A stretch of 64,000 bases of DNA. It comes from Saccharothrix sp. NRRL B-16314. Its GTDB lineage: Bacteria; Actinomycetota; Actinomycetes; Mycobacteriales; Pseudonocardiaceae. Below, one piece after another: positions 41,235-50,564 of the stretch. The position numbers were made by a program, and so were the translations under genes. Position 1 is the first letter of the stretch; the number at the start of each line of letters is the position of its first letter. Location: the NCBI RefSeq assembly GCF_000716595.1, contig NZ_JNXC01000015.1, positions 81,219 to 145,218 of the forward strand, read 5' to 3'. The notes beneath the pieces were generated by a model, which saw only the letters and a program-made list of their open reading frames with translations, was not told the origin of the DNA and did not search any database.

Positions 41235-43222
41235 CGCTCGCGTGCCCGGGGGAGGTCGGCCGCGGCCTCGGCGACCTCCCCCAACAGCACCAAGACCTCG
41301 GCTTCGTAGAACGGCGCACCGACACGGCGGAGCAGGTCGAGGGCGGCTTCAAGCCTCTCCTCGGCCGAATCACGCCGCTCGCGGCGCAGTGCGATGGCGG
41401 CGACAGACATCAGACACCTCGCCCGTCCGACGTGATCGCCCAGCAGGTCCATCGCGTCGGCCGCCGCCACCAGCTCGGTCATCGCTTCGTCGTCACAGCC
41501 GAGCTCGAACAGGACCTCGCCAATCCTGCGAGCACACAGCGCCTCTGCCCGCGGCGGTCCGATGTGCCGGCGGATTCCCCTTGCCCGGGTCAAGCGTTCC
41601 AAGGCACCCGGCAGGTCACCCGCGCCCTGGGCCACACCGCCGAGCTCGGTGAGCGCGACTGCGACACCCTGGTCGTCTCCGTCCTCCTCTGCGATCTTCA
41701 GTGCCCTCAGCCCTTCCCTCTCGGCTTCCGGGAACTGGCGCAACGCGCCATGGGCGAAGACCAGCTGCGCGCGGAGCTTCGCCTCGGCGGCACGGTTCCC
41801 GCACCGAACTGCGGCGGGCACGCCGAGGCCGTGCAGCGCGAACCAGTCGTCATGGTGCCGGGAATGCAGGTAGAAACCCCACATCGCCTCACAGAACTGC
41901 CAGACCAGGTCGTCGTGACCCAGGTCATGGGCGACCCGACACGCCTCACGCAGATTCGTCCTCTCCTTCTCCAGCCACAGCAAGGCACTCCGGTGTGTCG
42001 GAAACAGTGATCGGCGGTCGTGGTACCTGGGGCCCACCCGGTGCCGCGTCGGGCGCAACACCAGATCGGCGTCCACCAACCGATCCAGGTACCACTCCAC
42101 CAGGCGTCGAAGAGCCGCGTCCCGCTCGCTGGGGGACACTCGGTCGGCGTGTCGGCGGGCGTGGAGCCGCAGCAGGTCGTGGAAGCCGAACCGGTCGTCG
42201 CCCACCTCGGTCAAGAGGTTCTTCTCCACCAGTTCCTCCAACAGCTGCTCCACCACCGGGATCGGCTCACCGACCGCCGCGGCGGCGGCTTCGACGCCGA
42301 ACGACCCCCTGGGATGCAGAGCGCACAGGCGGTAGACCCGGGCGTGTCGAGGCGGCAGCTCCACGTACGACAGGTCGAACACCGCCTCGACCGACACTTC
42401 GTCGTTCAACGTCAACGTCGCCAGGCGTTCCGCGCGCAGCGAGCCGACCTCCTTCGACAGCGACCGCCGAGGACGGGTCGACAGGCGTGCGCCGATCACG
42501 GACAACGCGATGGGCAGGCCCGCGCAGAGGTGCGCCAGTTCGCGGGCCGCATCGGGTTCTGACCTGACGCGCGAGCCCACCGCCCGTTCGAGCAGCTCCA
42601 ACGACGCGTCTTCGTCGAACGATCCGACCTCTGCGAACCGGGCTCCGTCCACGGCCAGGCCGCCCAGCCGCCAACGGCTGGTCACCACGACGGCACTGCG
42701 CGTCGAGGTTGGGAGCAGCGGTCGAACCTGTGCCGCGGAGATGGCGTTGTCCAAGAGCAACGCCACGGCCCGGTCCGCGGTGAGGGTGCGGAACACCGCC
42801 TGTCTTCGGGCCAGTCCTGACGGAATCTCCGCAGACGGCACGCCCAACGCGAGGAGAAACCACTCAAGCACCTCTTCAGGGGTCGTCGGTCCGCCACGGG
42901 CGCTCGAAGCCAGATCCACGTACAGCTGACCGTCGGAGAAGAGCGACCTGGCACCGTGGAGCCAGCGCAGAGCCAAGGAAGTCTTGCCCACCCCACCCGG
43001 CCCGCTGATCACCACGAGCAACGCCTCGTCCGCTTCCAGCCAACCGTCCAACGCCGCGAGCTCCCGGCTCCTGCTGGTGAACAGCTTCGGCGCGGGCGGG
43101 AGCTGGAACGGGATCATCGGCTGCCGGCGCGGGCCGTGGAAGTGCACCGACCCGATGCTGCCCGCCTGCACCACCTGCCCGCTGACCGTTCCTGACATGG
43201 AATTGTCGCTGCTGTACGGCAA
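41147..43222 (-). CDS. STAND ATPase with TPR repeats (no SARP domain)
   Basis: A 691-residue NB-ARC/TPR protein. The TTG at 43222 is chosen because GGGGAGGGG lies just upstream; an in-frame ATG at 43198 is the alternative. The N-terminus holds the short motif GQVVQAGSIGSVHFHG seen before NB-ARC domains in many actinomycete STAND proteins. P-loop GPGGVGKTS is at 74-82, and VALLLDNA resembles Walker B. The C-terminal ~270 residues are TPR repeats. There is no DNA-binding domain, so it is a signalling switch, perhaps regulatory or defensive. It converges on the sugar-nucleotide unit. Confidence 0.88.
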   Translation of the reverse strand: MPYSSDNSMSGTVSGQVVQAGSIGSVHFHGPRRQPMIPFQLPPAPKLFTSRSRELAALDGWLEADEALLVVISGPGGVGKTSLALRWLHGARSLFSDGQLYVDLASSARGGPTTPEEVLEWFLLALGVPSAEIPSGLARRQAVFRTLTADRAVALLLDNAISAAQVRPLLPTSTRSAVVVTSRWRLGGLAVDGARFAEVGSFDEDASLELLERAVGSRVRSEPDAARELAHLCAGLPIALSVIGARLSTRPRRSLSKEVGSLRAERLATLTLNDEVSVEAVFDLSYVELPPRHARVYRLCALHPRGSFGVEAAAAAVGEPIPVVEQLLEELVEKNLLTEVGDDRFGFHDLLRLHARRHADRVSPSERDAALRRLVEWYLDRLVDADLVLRPTRHRVGPRYHDRRSLFPTHRSALLWLEKERTNLREACRVAHDLGHDDLVWQFCEAMWGFYLHSRHHDDWFALHGLGVPAAVRCGNRAAEAKLRAQLVFAHGALRQFPEAEREGLRALKIAEEDGDDQGVAVALTELGGVAQGAGDLPGALERLTRARGIRRHIGPPRAEALCARRIGEVLFELGCDDEAMTELVAAADAMDLLGDHVGRARCLMSVAAIALRRERRDSAEERLEAALDLLRRVGAPFYEAEVLVLLGEVAEAAADLPRARERYGEAKRLFDSLGNPKATTISVKLSALDA

Positions 43223-43468
43223 GTCGCACCCCTCCCCTGAGCTCGCCCTCCACCGCAACACGAGACAGGCGGTGGGACAACAGACAGGAAGAGTGGTTTC
43301 GGCCGCCAAGTCGGCCACTGGTCCCAAGTTAGGGGGTGGTTTCGGTAACGAACGGATAACGGCCAGGTCGCGGACCGAAGACGGTACGTATGCCACTGTG
43401 TCCACCGCCCACCGGCGGTCGGGGTTCCACGCAGGACTTGCGCGTACCTACGACGAGGTGACACATCC

Positions 43469-44881
43469 ATGACGCGAAACCAGGGGCGGCACCGCTTCTC
43501 CCGGCGCACGAAGCTGACTGCCGGCGTGACCGGGTTGGCGCTCACGATCGGCCTGGCCGTCGCGATCAGCACCACCGGTGATCAGGGCACCGCCCAGGCG
43601 GACGGGGCGGACATCTCCCTGTTCACCGACATCACCAAGCAGCAGCGCAACGTGCAGGCACCCCGGCCGCAGCGGGGCGCCAGCACCGGCACGTTCACGG
43701 TGGACTGCGGTCGCAACGAGAACGGCCACTTCAACCCGGACAACTTCATCGCCCAACCCGGTGTGCGCAACGGCGCCGAGCACCTGCACGACTACGTGGG
43801 CAACGTGTCGACCGACGCGGACTCGACCGACGAGAGCCTGCTCGAAGCCGACACCACCTGCAAGAACGGTGACAAGTCGGCCTACTTCTGGCCGGTCGTC
43901 CGGATCGACCGGGAGGACGAGGACGAGAAGCCCGGCGAACCGGCCGCCGCCGAGGTCGAGTGCCCGGACGTCAAGCGGAAACTGCGCAACGTGCCGCGCC
44001 AGGCCAAGGCCGAGGTCGACCGCAACCTCAAGGCGCTCCAGGACCAGATCACCGAGGCCAACGCGAAGTTGAAGGCCGCGGCGGACGTCAACGACGCGAA
44101 CTTCGTCAACAACGCCGTCCTCCGGCCCTTGCGGGACAAGCGGACCGCGACGATCGACCGGATCGTCCAGGCCGTCGACCGGGTAGCGGAACGCCCGCGC
44201 GGGCTGAAGAGGCTGGCCCCGTGCACCGTGAAGGACGGCGACGCCAACGACGCCGTGGTCGCCGAGGCGGCCCGGGAAGCCGCACCGGACGCGCCGGAGA
44301 AGGGCGACGGCAAGAGCGCAGGCGACGAGAACGAGTTGCCCGGCAACGAGGGTGAGATCCAGCGGCCCGAAATCGTCGACATCACGTTCCGCGGCAGCCC
44401 GGTGGACAAGGTCGAGGCGATGCCGCAGTTCCTCCGCGTCCTCTACGGCGACGCGAAGGTCTCCACGAACGGTCCGAAGAACGCGCGGAAGTCGTGGACC
44501 TGCACCGGGTTCGAGGACAAGGTCCAGCTGGACAAGTACCCGATCTGCCCGGAAGGCAGCAAGGTCAAGCGCGTGCACGACTTCGCCAGCTGCTGGGACG
44601 GCAAGAACACCGACAGCGCCAACCACCGCGACCACATCGTCTACCCGAACGGGAACGGCAAGTGCCCCAAGGGTTTCAAGGCCGTGCCACAGCTGCGGAT
44701 CAGCCTGACCTACGACATCCCGCGGGACGTGCAGGTCGCCGGGCAGTACGCCGTGGACGCCTTCCCGCAGGAGGAGCACAACCCGTTCTCCGACCACGAC
44801 GACTTCGCGAACGTCATGTCCGAGGAGATCATGGACCGGCTGGTGGACTGCCTGAACTCCGGCCGCAGGTGCAGGGAGTGA
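43469..44881 (+). CDS. Secreted DUF1996 protein
   Basis: A 470-residue exported protein with a long basic signal (RRTKLTAGVTGLALTIGLAV). DUF1996 blocks include NFIAQPGVRNGAEHLHDYVGN, CWDGKNTDSANHRDH and QLRISLTYDIPRDVQ. Between about residues 155 and 300 there is a charged, Lys/Asp/Glu/Ala-rich insert (coiled-coil-like) not typical of the domain. His/Asp residues suggest metal or glycan binding, but the function of DUF1996 is unknown. The stop overlaps a following broken gene (GTGA). Confidence 0.85.
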   Translation: MTRNQGRHRFSRRTKLTAGVTGLALTIGLAVAISTTGDQGTAQADGADISLFTDITKQQRNVQAPRPQRGASTGTFTVDCGRNENGHFNPDNFIAQPGVRNGAEHLHDYVGNVSTDADSTDESLLEADTTCKNGDKSAYFWPVVRIDREDEDEKPGEPAAAEVECPDVKRKLRNVPRQAKAEVDRNLKALQDQITEANAKLKAAADVNDANFVNNAVLRPLRDKRTATIDRIVQAVDRVAERPRGLKRLAPCTVKDGDANDAVVAEAAREAAPDAPEKGDGKSAGDENELPGNEGEIQRPEIVDITFRGSPVDKVEAMPQFLRVLYGDAKVSTNGPKNARKSWTCTGFEDKVQLDKYPICPEGSKVKRVHDFASCWDGKNTDSANHRDHIVYPNGNGKCPKGFKAVPQLRISLTYDIPRDVQVAGQYAVDAFPQEEHNPFSDHDDFANVMSEEIMDRLVDCLNSGRRCRE

Positions 44882-45098
44882 CGACGGTCCAGGCGAACCG
44901 CAGGGTGATGCTGTTCACCGACGTGATCACCGGCTCGTGGGCGGCCTCGGTGAAGGCCTGCGCCGACGCCCCCGGTGCACCGGGCTCGACTTCCTCACCC
45001 ACTGCGAGATCCCGGTCGCCGACATCGCCGTCGCGATCGAGGAGTTCCTCGCCACCGGACAGCGCCCGACGCTCCTCCCGTGGCAACAGATGAGGTGA
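44878..45098 (+). pseudogene. Coupled gene broken by a frameshift in a C run
   Basis: The GTG overlaps the DUF1996 stop (GTGA) and codes about 33 sensible residues (MLFTDVITGSWAASVKACAD). At the run of five C near 44970 the coding character moves to another frame, which continues with DFLTHCEIPVADIAVAIEEF and ends at TGA 45098. One added C would give a continuous 73-residue protein. A strong hairpin follows. It is either a sequencing slip in the homopolymer or a true broken gene. The protein family is not recognised. Confidence 0.45.
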
Positions 45099-45105
45099 GG
45101 AGGCC

Positions 45106-45143
45106 GCCATCCCCGACCCGCGCGGCGGCCGGTCGGGGATGGC
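45106..45143 (+). terminator. Hairpin terminator
   Basis: GCCATCCCCGACC and its exact complement form a 13-bp stem with a 12-base loop, 8 bases after the TGA of the broken gene, marking the end of the DUF1996 unit. The remaining 45144-45357 holds no gene I can support. Confidence 0.7.
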
Positions 45144-45357
45144 GCCGGCCCGGGTATGAGCGGCAGCAGCTGCCTGGCTCCAGCAGCCTTGGGCTCCGAT
45201 GACGGCGTCGGCCCGCACCGGTCAGAACGAGCCTCCGGCTGCGGTGGCTTCTGCTGGCCGACCTGTCGGTTTGCTGTAGAGGGCTCGTGGAGCCCTCGCC
45301 CGGCCACGCGAGCTGCGCAAGACTCCGGATCGCCTCACAAGCGAAGAAGGAGTGGTC

Positions 45358-46293
45358 ATGTCTCGGACACTCGGTGCGCTGGCCGCCGTGGTGCTGGGGG
45401 TCTCCTCCCTCATCACCGCCGCGCCCGCCACCGCAGAGCAAGCACACCCGACCTTCCCCGCCGAGTTCCCGCTGCCCGACGGGTTCCTGCCCGAGGGCAT
45501 CGCGATCGGCGCCGCACCGACCGCCTACTTCGGCTCGCGCGCCGACGGGGACCTGTTCCGGGTCGACCTGCGCACCGGGCGCGGCGAGGTGTTCAGCCAG
45601 GGGCCGGGGACGGCCTCGGTCGGGTTGAAGGTCGACGGGCGCCGGAGGCTGTTCGTGTCCGGCGGCGCGGGCGGTGACGGGAGGGTTGTCGACGCGCGGA
45701 CGGGAGCGGTGCTCAAGTCCTACGAATTCGTGAACGGCACGAACACTTTTGTCAACGATGTCGTGATCACCGGTGACGCCGCGTACTTCACCGACTCGCG
45801 CCAGGCGGTGCTGTACCGGGTCGCGTTCGGCCGGCACGGCTCGCTGCCCGACTCGCACACCGCCATTCCGCTGACCGGCGACTTCGTCCTCACACCGGGC
45901 GTCAACAACGCCAACGGCATCGCGGAGACCCCGGACGGCGAAGCCCTGTTGATCGTCCAGAGCAACACCGGGCAGCTGCACCGGGTGGACGTGGAATCGG
46001 GTCGCACGACGGTGGTCGACCTCCAGGGCGAGGTGCTCACCAACGGTGACGGGCTATTGGTGGAGGGCCGCACCCTTTACGTGGTGCAGAACCGGCTCAA
46101 CATGATCGCGGTGTTCACCTTGGCCGCGGACGGCACTGCCGGAAAGCTCGTGACCAAGATCACCGACGCGCGGTTCGACGTGCCCACGACCGTCGCCTCC
46201 TTCGGTCACCGGCTGTACCTGCCGAACGCCCGCTTCACCACGCCGCCGACGCCGACGACGACCTACAACGCGGTTTCGGTTCCCGGGATCTGA
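45358..46293 (+). CDS. Secreted SMP-30/gluconolactonase-like beta-propeller
   Basis: A 311-residue exported protein with a signal ending near APATA. It has propeller blades typical of the SMP-30/gluconolaconase and strictosidine-synthase-like group: PEGIAIGAAPTAYFGSRADG, NDVVITGDAAYFTDSRQAVLYRV, ANGIAETPDGEALLI, LTNGDGLLVEGRTLYVVQN. The ATG at 45358 has AAGGAG 6-7 bases upstream; a GTG 6 bases earlier is possible. The conserved Asn/Asp positions suggest a calcium-dependent lactonase-like site. The substrate is unknown. Confidence 0.82.
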   Translation: MSRTLGALAAVVLGVSSLITAAPATAEQAHPTFPAEFPLPDGFLPEGIAIGAAPTAYFGSRADGDLFRVDLRTGRGEVFSQGPGTASVGLKVDGRRRLFVSGGAGGDGRVVDARTGAVLKSYEFVNGTNTFVNDVVITGDAAYFTDSRQAVLYRVAFGRHGSLPDSHTAIPLTGDFVLTPGVNNANGIAETPDGEALLIVQSNTGQLHRVDVESGRTTVVDLQGEVLTNGDGLLVEGRTLYVVQNRLNMIAVFTLAADGTAGKLVTKITDARFDVPTTVASFGHRLYLPNARFTTPPTPTTTYNAVSVPGI

Positions 46294-46298
46294 AAGTC

Positions 46299-46332
46299 GG
46301 GGGCCGATGCGGAGAAGTTCACATCGGCCCCC
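46299..46332 (+). terminator. Hairpin terminator after the propeller gene
   Basis: GGGGGCCGATG and its complement form an 11-bp stem with a 12-base loop, 6 bases after the stop. Confidence 0.7.
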
Positions 46333-46505
46333 TGTTCCTGGCGTCACTCGACTGGGTAACCTGACCGTCGCGTCGCGCAAGTGATCGCTGTCTCTTCGTA
46401 ATGATGATCTTCTGAGTGTTACCGTTCCGTCGCCGATCGGGTGAAGAAGAGGCAGTGGCATTAGTGCTACGCCTGACCTGCCAACGGACGAGGCTGCGGA
46501 GCGCT

Positions 46506-48923
46506 GTGAAGCAGAAGAGCACCACGGAGACGAACTACAAGACGATCCGTTCACGACTTACCGGCGTCGTCGTCGTCCCCAGCATCGTCTTGCTCATCAT
46601 GTGGGCGCTGTTCTCCTCGTACACCGTGTTCGACGGCTTCTACCTGCGCGCCGTCGCCTCCGGTGTGAAGGACGCGTCGATCCCGGCGGTCGAGACGTTC
46701 GCCGCGCTCCAGAAGGAGCGCGAGCTGAGCATGACGTCGCTGAGCCAGCCCGACCGCGGCACCAGCGACCTCGAGGTCCAGCAGGGCGAGACCGACCGCG
46801 CGGTGACCGGGATGCGCACGGCGTTCAACGAGCTGGCCGCGCAGGCGCCGCAGGAGATCGTCGACCGGATCAACGCGCTCACCGTGCTGCTGGACCAGCT
46901 GCCGCAGCGCCGGGCCGCCCTCGAAGCGAGACGCGCGTCCAAGACCGAGATCTACACGTACTACAACAACCTCCTCGACGCCGGTCACGCCCTGTTCAGC
47001 GTGCAGGCCCGGGTGGTGCCCGACCACGAGTCGGTGAAGGGCGCGATCATCGCCCCCGAGTACTTCAAGGCCGCCGACTGGATGTCCCGCGCCACCTCGC
47101 TCGCCTCGGGGGCGCTCGCGGCGGGACAGTTCACCCCCGAGGAGCACCTCGAGTTCGCCGGCCTCGTCGGCGCCTACCACTCCTCGTACGAGTCGATCGC
47201 CCCCTACGCCCAGCCCGAAGTGCGCGAGCACTACCAGTTCATGATCGAGGGCGACGACTGGAAGCGGCTGGTCGAGTTCGAGGGCAAGCTGATCCAGAAC
47301 GCCCAGAAGCCGTCGAACGCCGGGTCGCTCCAGGACTGGCAGAGCATCAGCGGCCCGGTCTCCACCGAGCTGACCGCGCTGGTCAACGAGCAGGCGGCCA
47401 GCGCCGTGAACCTCACGATGGAGCGCGGTGAGAGCAAGTTCCGCACCGTGCTCATCGGCAGCCTGGTCGCGCTGCTCGCCGTGATCATCGGCATCCTGAT
47501 CGCGATCCGCACGTCGAACCGCCTGGTCAACCGGGCCCTGATCACCCGCCTCACGTCGTTGAAGAAGGACTCGCTCCAGCTGGCCCACGAGCGGCTGCCC
47601 GACATCGTCGAACGGCTCCGCGACGGCAAGCACGTGGACGTCGAGGTCGAGGTGCCGCCGCTGGACTACGGCAGCGACGAGATCGGCCAGGTGGCCGACG
47701 CGTTCAACGCCGCCCAGTACACCGCCGTCGCCGCGGCCGTGAAGGAGAGCCAGGCCCGTGAAGGCGTGAACCGGGTCTTCCTCGACATCGCGCACCGCAA
47801 CCAGGGCCTGGTGCACCGCCAGCTGAAGATCCTGGACAAGCTGGAGCGGGAGGAGGAGAACCCCGAGCAGCTCGACGCGCTGTTCCAGCTCGACCACCTC
47901 GCCACCCGCGCCCGTCGCAACGCGGAGAACCTGATCATCCTCGCGGGCGAGCAGCCGGGCAGGCAGTGGCGCAAGCCGGTCCGCCTCCTCGACGTGCTGC
48001 GCGCCGGCGTCGCCGAGACCGAGCAGTACGTCCGGGTCAAGGTGAACCCCGTGCCCGACACCGCGCTGGTGGGCGCGGCCGTCGCCGACACGATCCACCT
48101 GATCGCCGAGCTGGTGGACAACGCCACCGCGTTCTCCTCGCCGCGTTCCCAGGTGCAGGTGCACGCCAACGAGGTGCCGCAGGGCATCGTGGTGGAGATC
48201 GAGGACCACGGCCTCGGCATCAACCCGGAGGACCGCGAGCAGCACAACGCGATGCTGGCCGACCCGCCGGAGTTCGACGCGATGCGGCTGCGCGGTGAGT
48301 CCCGGCTCGGCCTGTTCGTGGTGGCACGCCTGGCGGCCCGCCGCGGCATCCACGTCGAGCTGCGCGAGTCCCCCTACGGCGGCACGTTGGCGCTGGTGCT
48401 CATCCCGTCCGCGATCGTCGCGGGCCCCACCACGGCGACCGAGGCGGCCGAGACCCGCCAACTGCCACGCCGCAGTTTCCACGACATTCCCGAGCAGGGC
48501 GACGACTCAGTGCGAGACGCCAGGTTTCCCGACAGTTCCCGAGACTTGGAAGGGTTCTGGGCCCAGGCCGAGGCCGCGGTCAACGAGGATCCCCTTCCAG
48601 AGGTCGAACGACTGAGCGGCGGGCTGGACCTGTCGCAGCGCAGCGGCGAGCTGGAACTGCCGCAGCGGAAGCGGGCCACGTCCGAGTGGCCCGCGGCGGA
48701 TTCGGAGTCGGCCAACGGCAGCGCCGACCGACCCGAACTGCCCAGGCGGCGCAGGCAGCAGAACCTGGCGCCGCAGTTGGTGCGCAACGATTTCCACCCT
48801 TCGCCCGAACCGCTCGCCGAGGTCGACCCGGAGCAGTCCGCCGAGAAGGTCCGCAAGGGCCTGTCGGCGTTCCAACGGGGCACACGCGACGCCCGTCGGA
48901 CACCCGACGACCTCGAACCCTGA
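46506..48923 (+). CDS. cvnA: Cvn conservon sensor-kinase-like protein
   Basis: An 805-residue membrane kinase homologue. Two helices (about 20-42 and 315-340) bound a NIT/nitrate-sensing-like extracytoplasmic domain. A HAMP-like linker and a HATPase domain follow (N-box LVDNATAFSS, DHGLGINPED, GLFVVARLA), then a long disordered acidic tail. The H-box is degenerate, as usual in CvnA proteins. GTG 46506 is chosen from the ribosome site GGAG and the conserved N-terminus KSTTETNYKTIRSRL. It heads the cvnABCD operon and probably recruits CvnB-D to the membrane. Confidence 0.9.
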   Translation: MKQKSTTETNYKTIRSRLTGVVVVPSIVLLIMWALFSSYTVFDGFYLRAVASGVKDASIPAVETFAALQKERELSMTSLSQPDRGTSDLEVQQGETDRAVTGMRTAFNELAAQAPQEIVDRINALTVLLDQLPQRRAALEARRASKTEIYTYYNNLLDAGHALFSVQARVVPDHESVKGAIIAPEYFKAADWMSRATSLASGALAAGQFTPEEHLEFAGLVGAYHSSYESIAPYAQPEVREHYQFMIEGDDWKRLVEFEGKLIQNAQKPSNAGSLQDWQSISGPVSTELTALVNEQAASAVNLTMERGESKFRTVLIGSLVALLAVIIGILIAIRTSNRLVNRALITRLTSLKKDSLQLAHERLPDIVERLRDGKHVDVEVEVPPLDYGSDEIGQVADAFNAAQYTAVAAAVKESQAREGVNRVFLDIAHRNQGLVHRQLKILDKLEREEENPEQLDALFQLDHLATRARRNAENLIILAGEQPGRQWRKPVRLLDVLRAGVAETEQYVRVKVNPVPDTALVGAAVADTIHLIAELVDNATAFSSPRSQVQVHANEVPQGIVVEIEDHGLGINPEDREQHNAMLADPPEFDAMRLRGESRLGLFVVARLAARRGIHVELRESPYGGTLALVLIPSAIVAGPTTATEAAETRQLPRRSFHDIPEQGDDSVRDARFPDSSRDLEGFWAQAEAAVNEDPLPEVERLSGGLDLSQRSGELELPQRKRATSEWPAADSESANGSADRPELPRRRRQQNLAPQLVRNDFHPSPEPLAEVDPEQSAEKVRKGLSAFQRGTRDARRTPDDLEP

Positions 48924-48967
48924 CCAGCAGCAGTGGCCGGACGACTGGAAACCGGAAAGGCAACCCG

Positions 48968-49405
48968 ATGAACGACATGACCAGCCAGCACAACGAACTG
49001 AACTGGTTGTTGGAGGACCTGGTCTCCCGGGTGGTCGGAGCTCGGCACGCGGTGGTGCTCTCGGCGGACGGTCTGCTGCTGGGCCGCTCGCCGGGGCTGT
49101 CCAAGGACGACTCGGACCACCTGTCCGCCATGGCGTCGGCGTTCCAGAGCCTGGCCCGCGGCACGGGACGGCACTTCGGTGGCGGCGCCGTGCGGCAGAC
49201 CATCGTCGAGATGGAGCACGCCTACCTCTTCGTCACCGCGGCCGGGCACGGTGCGTGCCTGGCGGTCCTCGGCGAAGAGGACTCCGACATGGGCATGATC
49301 GCCTACGAGATGAACATGCTCGTCAAGCGCGTCGGCACCTACCTGTCCTCGGCGCCGCGCGGCACCGCCGCCGCGAGCCTGCCCGCCGCCCGAAGGTCGT
49401 CCTGA
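48968..49405 (+). CDS. cvnB: Roadblock/LC7 protein of the conservon
   Basis: A 145-residue roadblock/LC7 fold protein, typical N-terminus NELNWLLEDLVSRVVGARHAV and core SADGLLLGRSPGLSKDDSDH. In conservons it interacts with the small GTPase and may act as GTPase activator. It lies 44 bases after cvnA and its stop overlaps cvnC as TGATG. Confidence 0.94.
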   Translation: MNDMTSQHNELNWLLEDLVSRVVGARHAVVLSADGLLLGRSPGLSKDDSDHLSAMASAFQSLARGTGRHFGGGAVRQTIVEMEHAYLFVTAAGHGACLAVLGEEDSDMGMIAYEMNMLVKRVGTYLSSAPRGTAAASLPAARRSS

Positions 49406-49773
49406 TGGCGGGGAAGGACTGGTGGTACGACGAGGCCGCGGGCCCGCTGGTCCGCCCGTACGCGATGGTGCGCGGTCGCACGCGCCCGCTGCGGCCGGAG
49501 CTGCACCTGGTGACGCAGGTGCGCGCGATGCCGTCGCCGTCGGACCCGGACGCGCTGGCGGTCGAGCACATGGAGATCATGGAGCTGTGCCGGCGGCCGT
49601 TGTCGGTCGCCGAGGTCGCCGCGTACCTCGACGTGCCGCTGGTGGTCGTCAAGGTGTTGTTGAGCGACCTCATCCAACGCGGTGACGTCGTGATCCGAGA
49701 CCCTTCCCGAGTCCCGCAGGTGCCGGACCGGAACTTGCTGCAGGCGGTGCTGGATGGTGTCCGTGGAATCTGA
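49405..49773 (+). CDS. cvnC: DUF742 protein of the conservon
   Basis: A 122-residue DUF742 protein: LVRPYAMVRGRTRP, LHLVTQVRA, the helix-turn-helix-like LSVAEVAAYLDVPLVVVKVLL and SDLIQRGDVV. It is third in the cvn operon and overlaps cvnD by 20 bases. Its role in the complex with CvnA and CvnD is not settled. Confidence 0.94.
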   Translation: MAGKDWWYDEAAGPLVRPYAMVRGRTRPLRPELHLVTQVRAMPSPSDPDALAVEHMEIMELCRRPLSVAEVAAYLDVPLVVVKVLLSDLIQRGDVVIRDPSRVPQVPDRNLLQAVLDGVRGI

Positions 49774-50347
49774 GCGGCCGGGTGGGGAACTGCTGGTCCC
49801 CACCCCAGTGAAGATCGTCATCGCCGGTGGTTTCGGCACCGGGAAGACGACGATGGTCAACTCGGTCAGCGAGATACCGCCGCTGCACACCGAGGAACTG
49901 CTCACCGAGGCCGGTGTCGGGGTCGACGACGTGGTCGGCCTGGAGGCCAAGGAGACCACCACGGTGGCCCTGGACTTCGGCCGGATCACGATCAACCCGG
50001 AAGTGGTGCTGTACCTGTTCGGCACCCCCGGCCAGAACCGCTTCTGGTTCATGTGGGACGAGCTGGCCTACGGCGCGATCGGCGCGGTGATCCTGGTCGA
50101 CACCCGGAGGCTGGACAGCAGCTTCCCGTCGATCGACTTCTTCGAGCGGCGCGGCATCCCGTTCATCATCGCGGTGAACTGCTTCGAGGGCGGGCACGCG
50201 TACGAGGCGGAGGAGGTGCGGCGGGCACTGGACGTCGACGCCGCCATCCCGCTGGTGCTGTGCGACGCGCGGGACCGCGAGTCGGCGAAGACCGTGCTGG
50301 TGAGCCTGATCCAGCACACCATGGACCGGCTCGACGCGATGGCTTAG
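49754..50347 (+). CDS. cvnD: Conservon small GTPase
   Basis: A 197-residue MglA/Arf-like GTPase. The P-loop is GGFGTGKTT (about 25-33), switch II LFGTPGQNRFWFMWDEL, and the base-recognition region is AVNCFEGG (NKxD replaced by NCFE as in the family). It is last in the operon and ends before a strong terminator. Cvn systems of Streptomyces act like G-protein-coupled sensors affecting development and secondary metabolism. Confidence 0.94.
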   Translation: MVSVESERPGGELLVPTPVKIVIAGGFGTGKTTMVNSVSEIPPLHTEELLTEAGVGVDDVVGLEAKETTTVALDFGRITINPEVVLYLFGTPGQNRFWFMWDELAYGAIGAVILVDTRRLDSSFPSIDFFERRGIPFIIAVNCFEGGHAYEAEEVRRALDVDAAIPLVLCDARDRESAKTVLVSLIQHTMDRLDAMA

Positions 50348-50494
50348 GGAACCGTTCCACGCGGTTCCCCGCCTGGGGCACCGCGTGGCGCGGTCGCGGC
50401 TCGACCCGGTCTCCGCCGAGCACCGGGTCACCGTTCTCCCAGGGGTGGGCCCCGGCTTCGGGGCGCAGTCGCTCGACAACCGCCGCTGCCGAAC

Positions 50495-50533
50495 GGCGGG
50501 CGTGGGCGACGGAAACTGTCGCCCACGCCCGCC
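50495..50533. terminator. 16-bp bidirectional terminator
   Basis: GGCGGGCGTGGGCGAC and its perfect complement enclose GGAAACT. It lies between the convergent cvnD and tryptophanase genes, 148 and 32 bases past their stops, and insulates the two. Confidence 0.85.
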
Positions 50534-50564
50534 GACGAGAGGTCTGCACCACCGGTTCGGCTTC

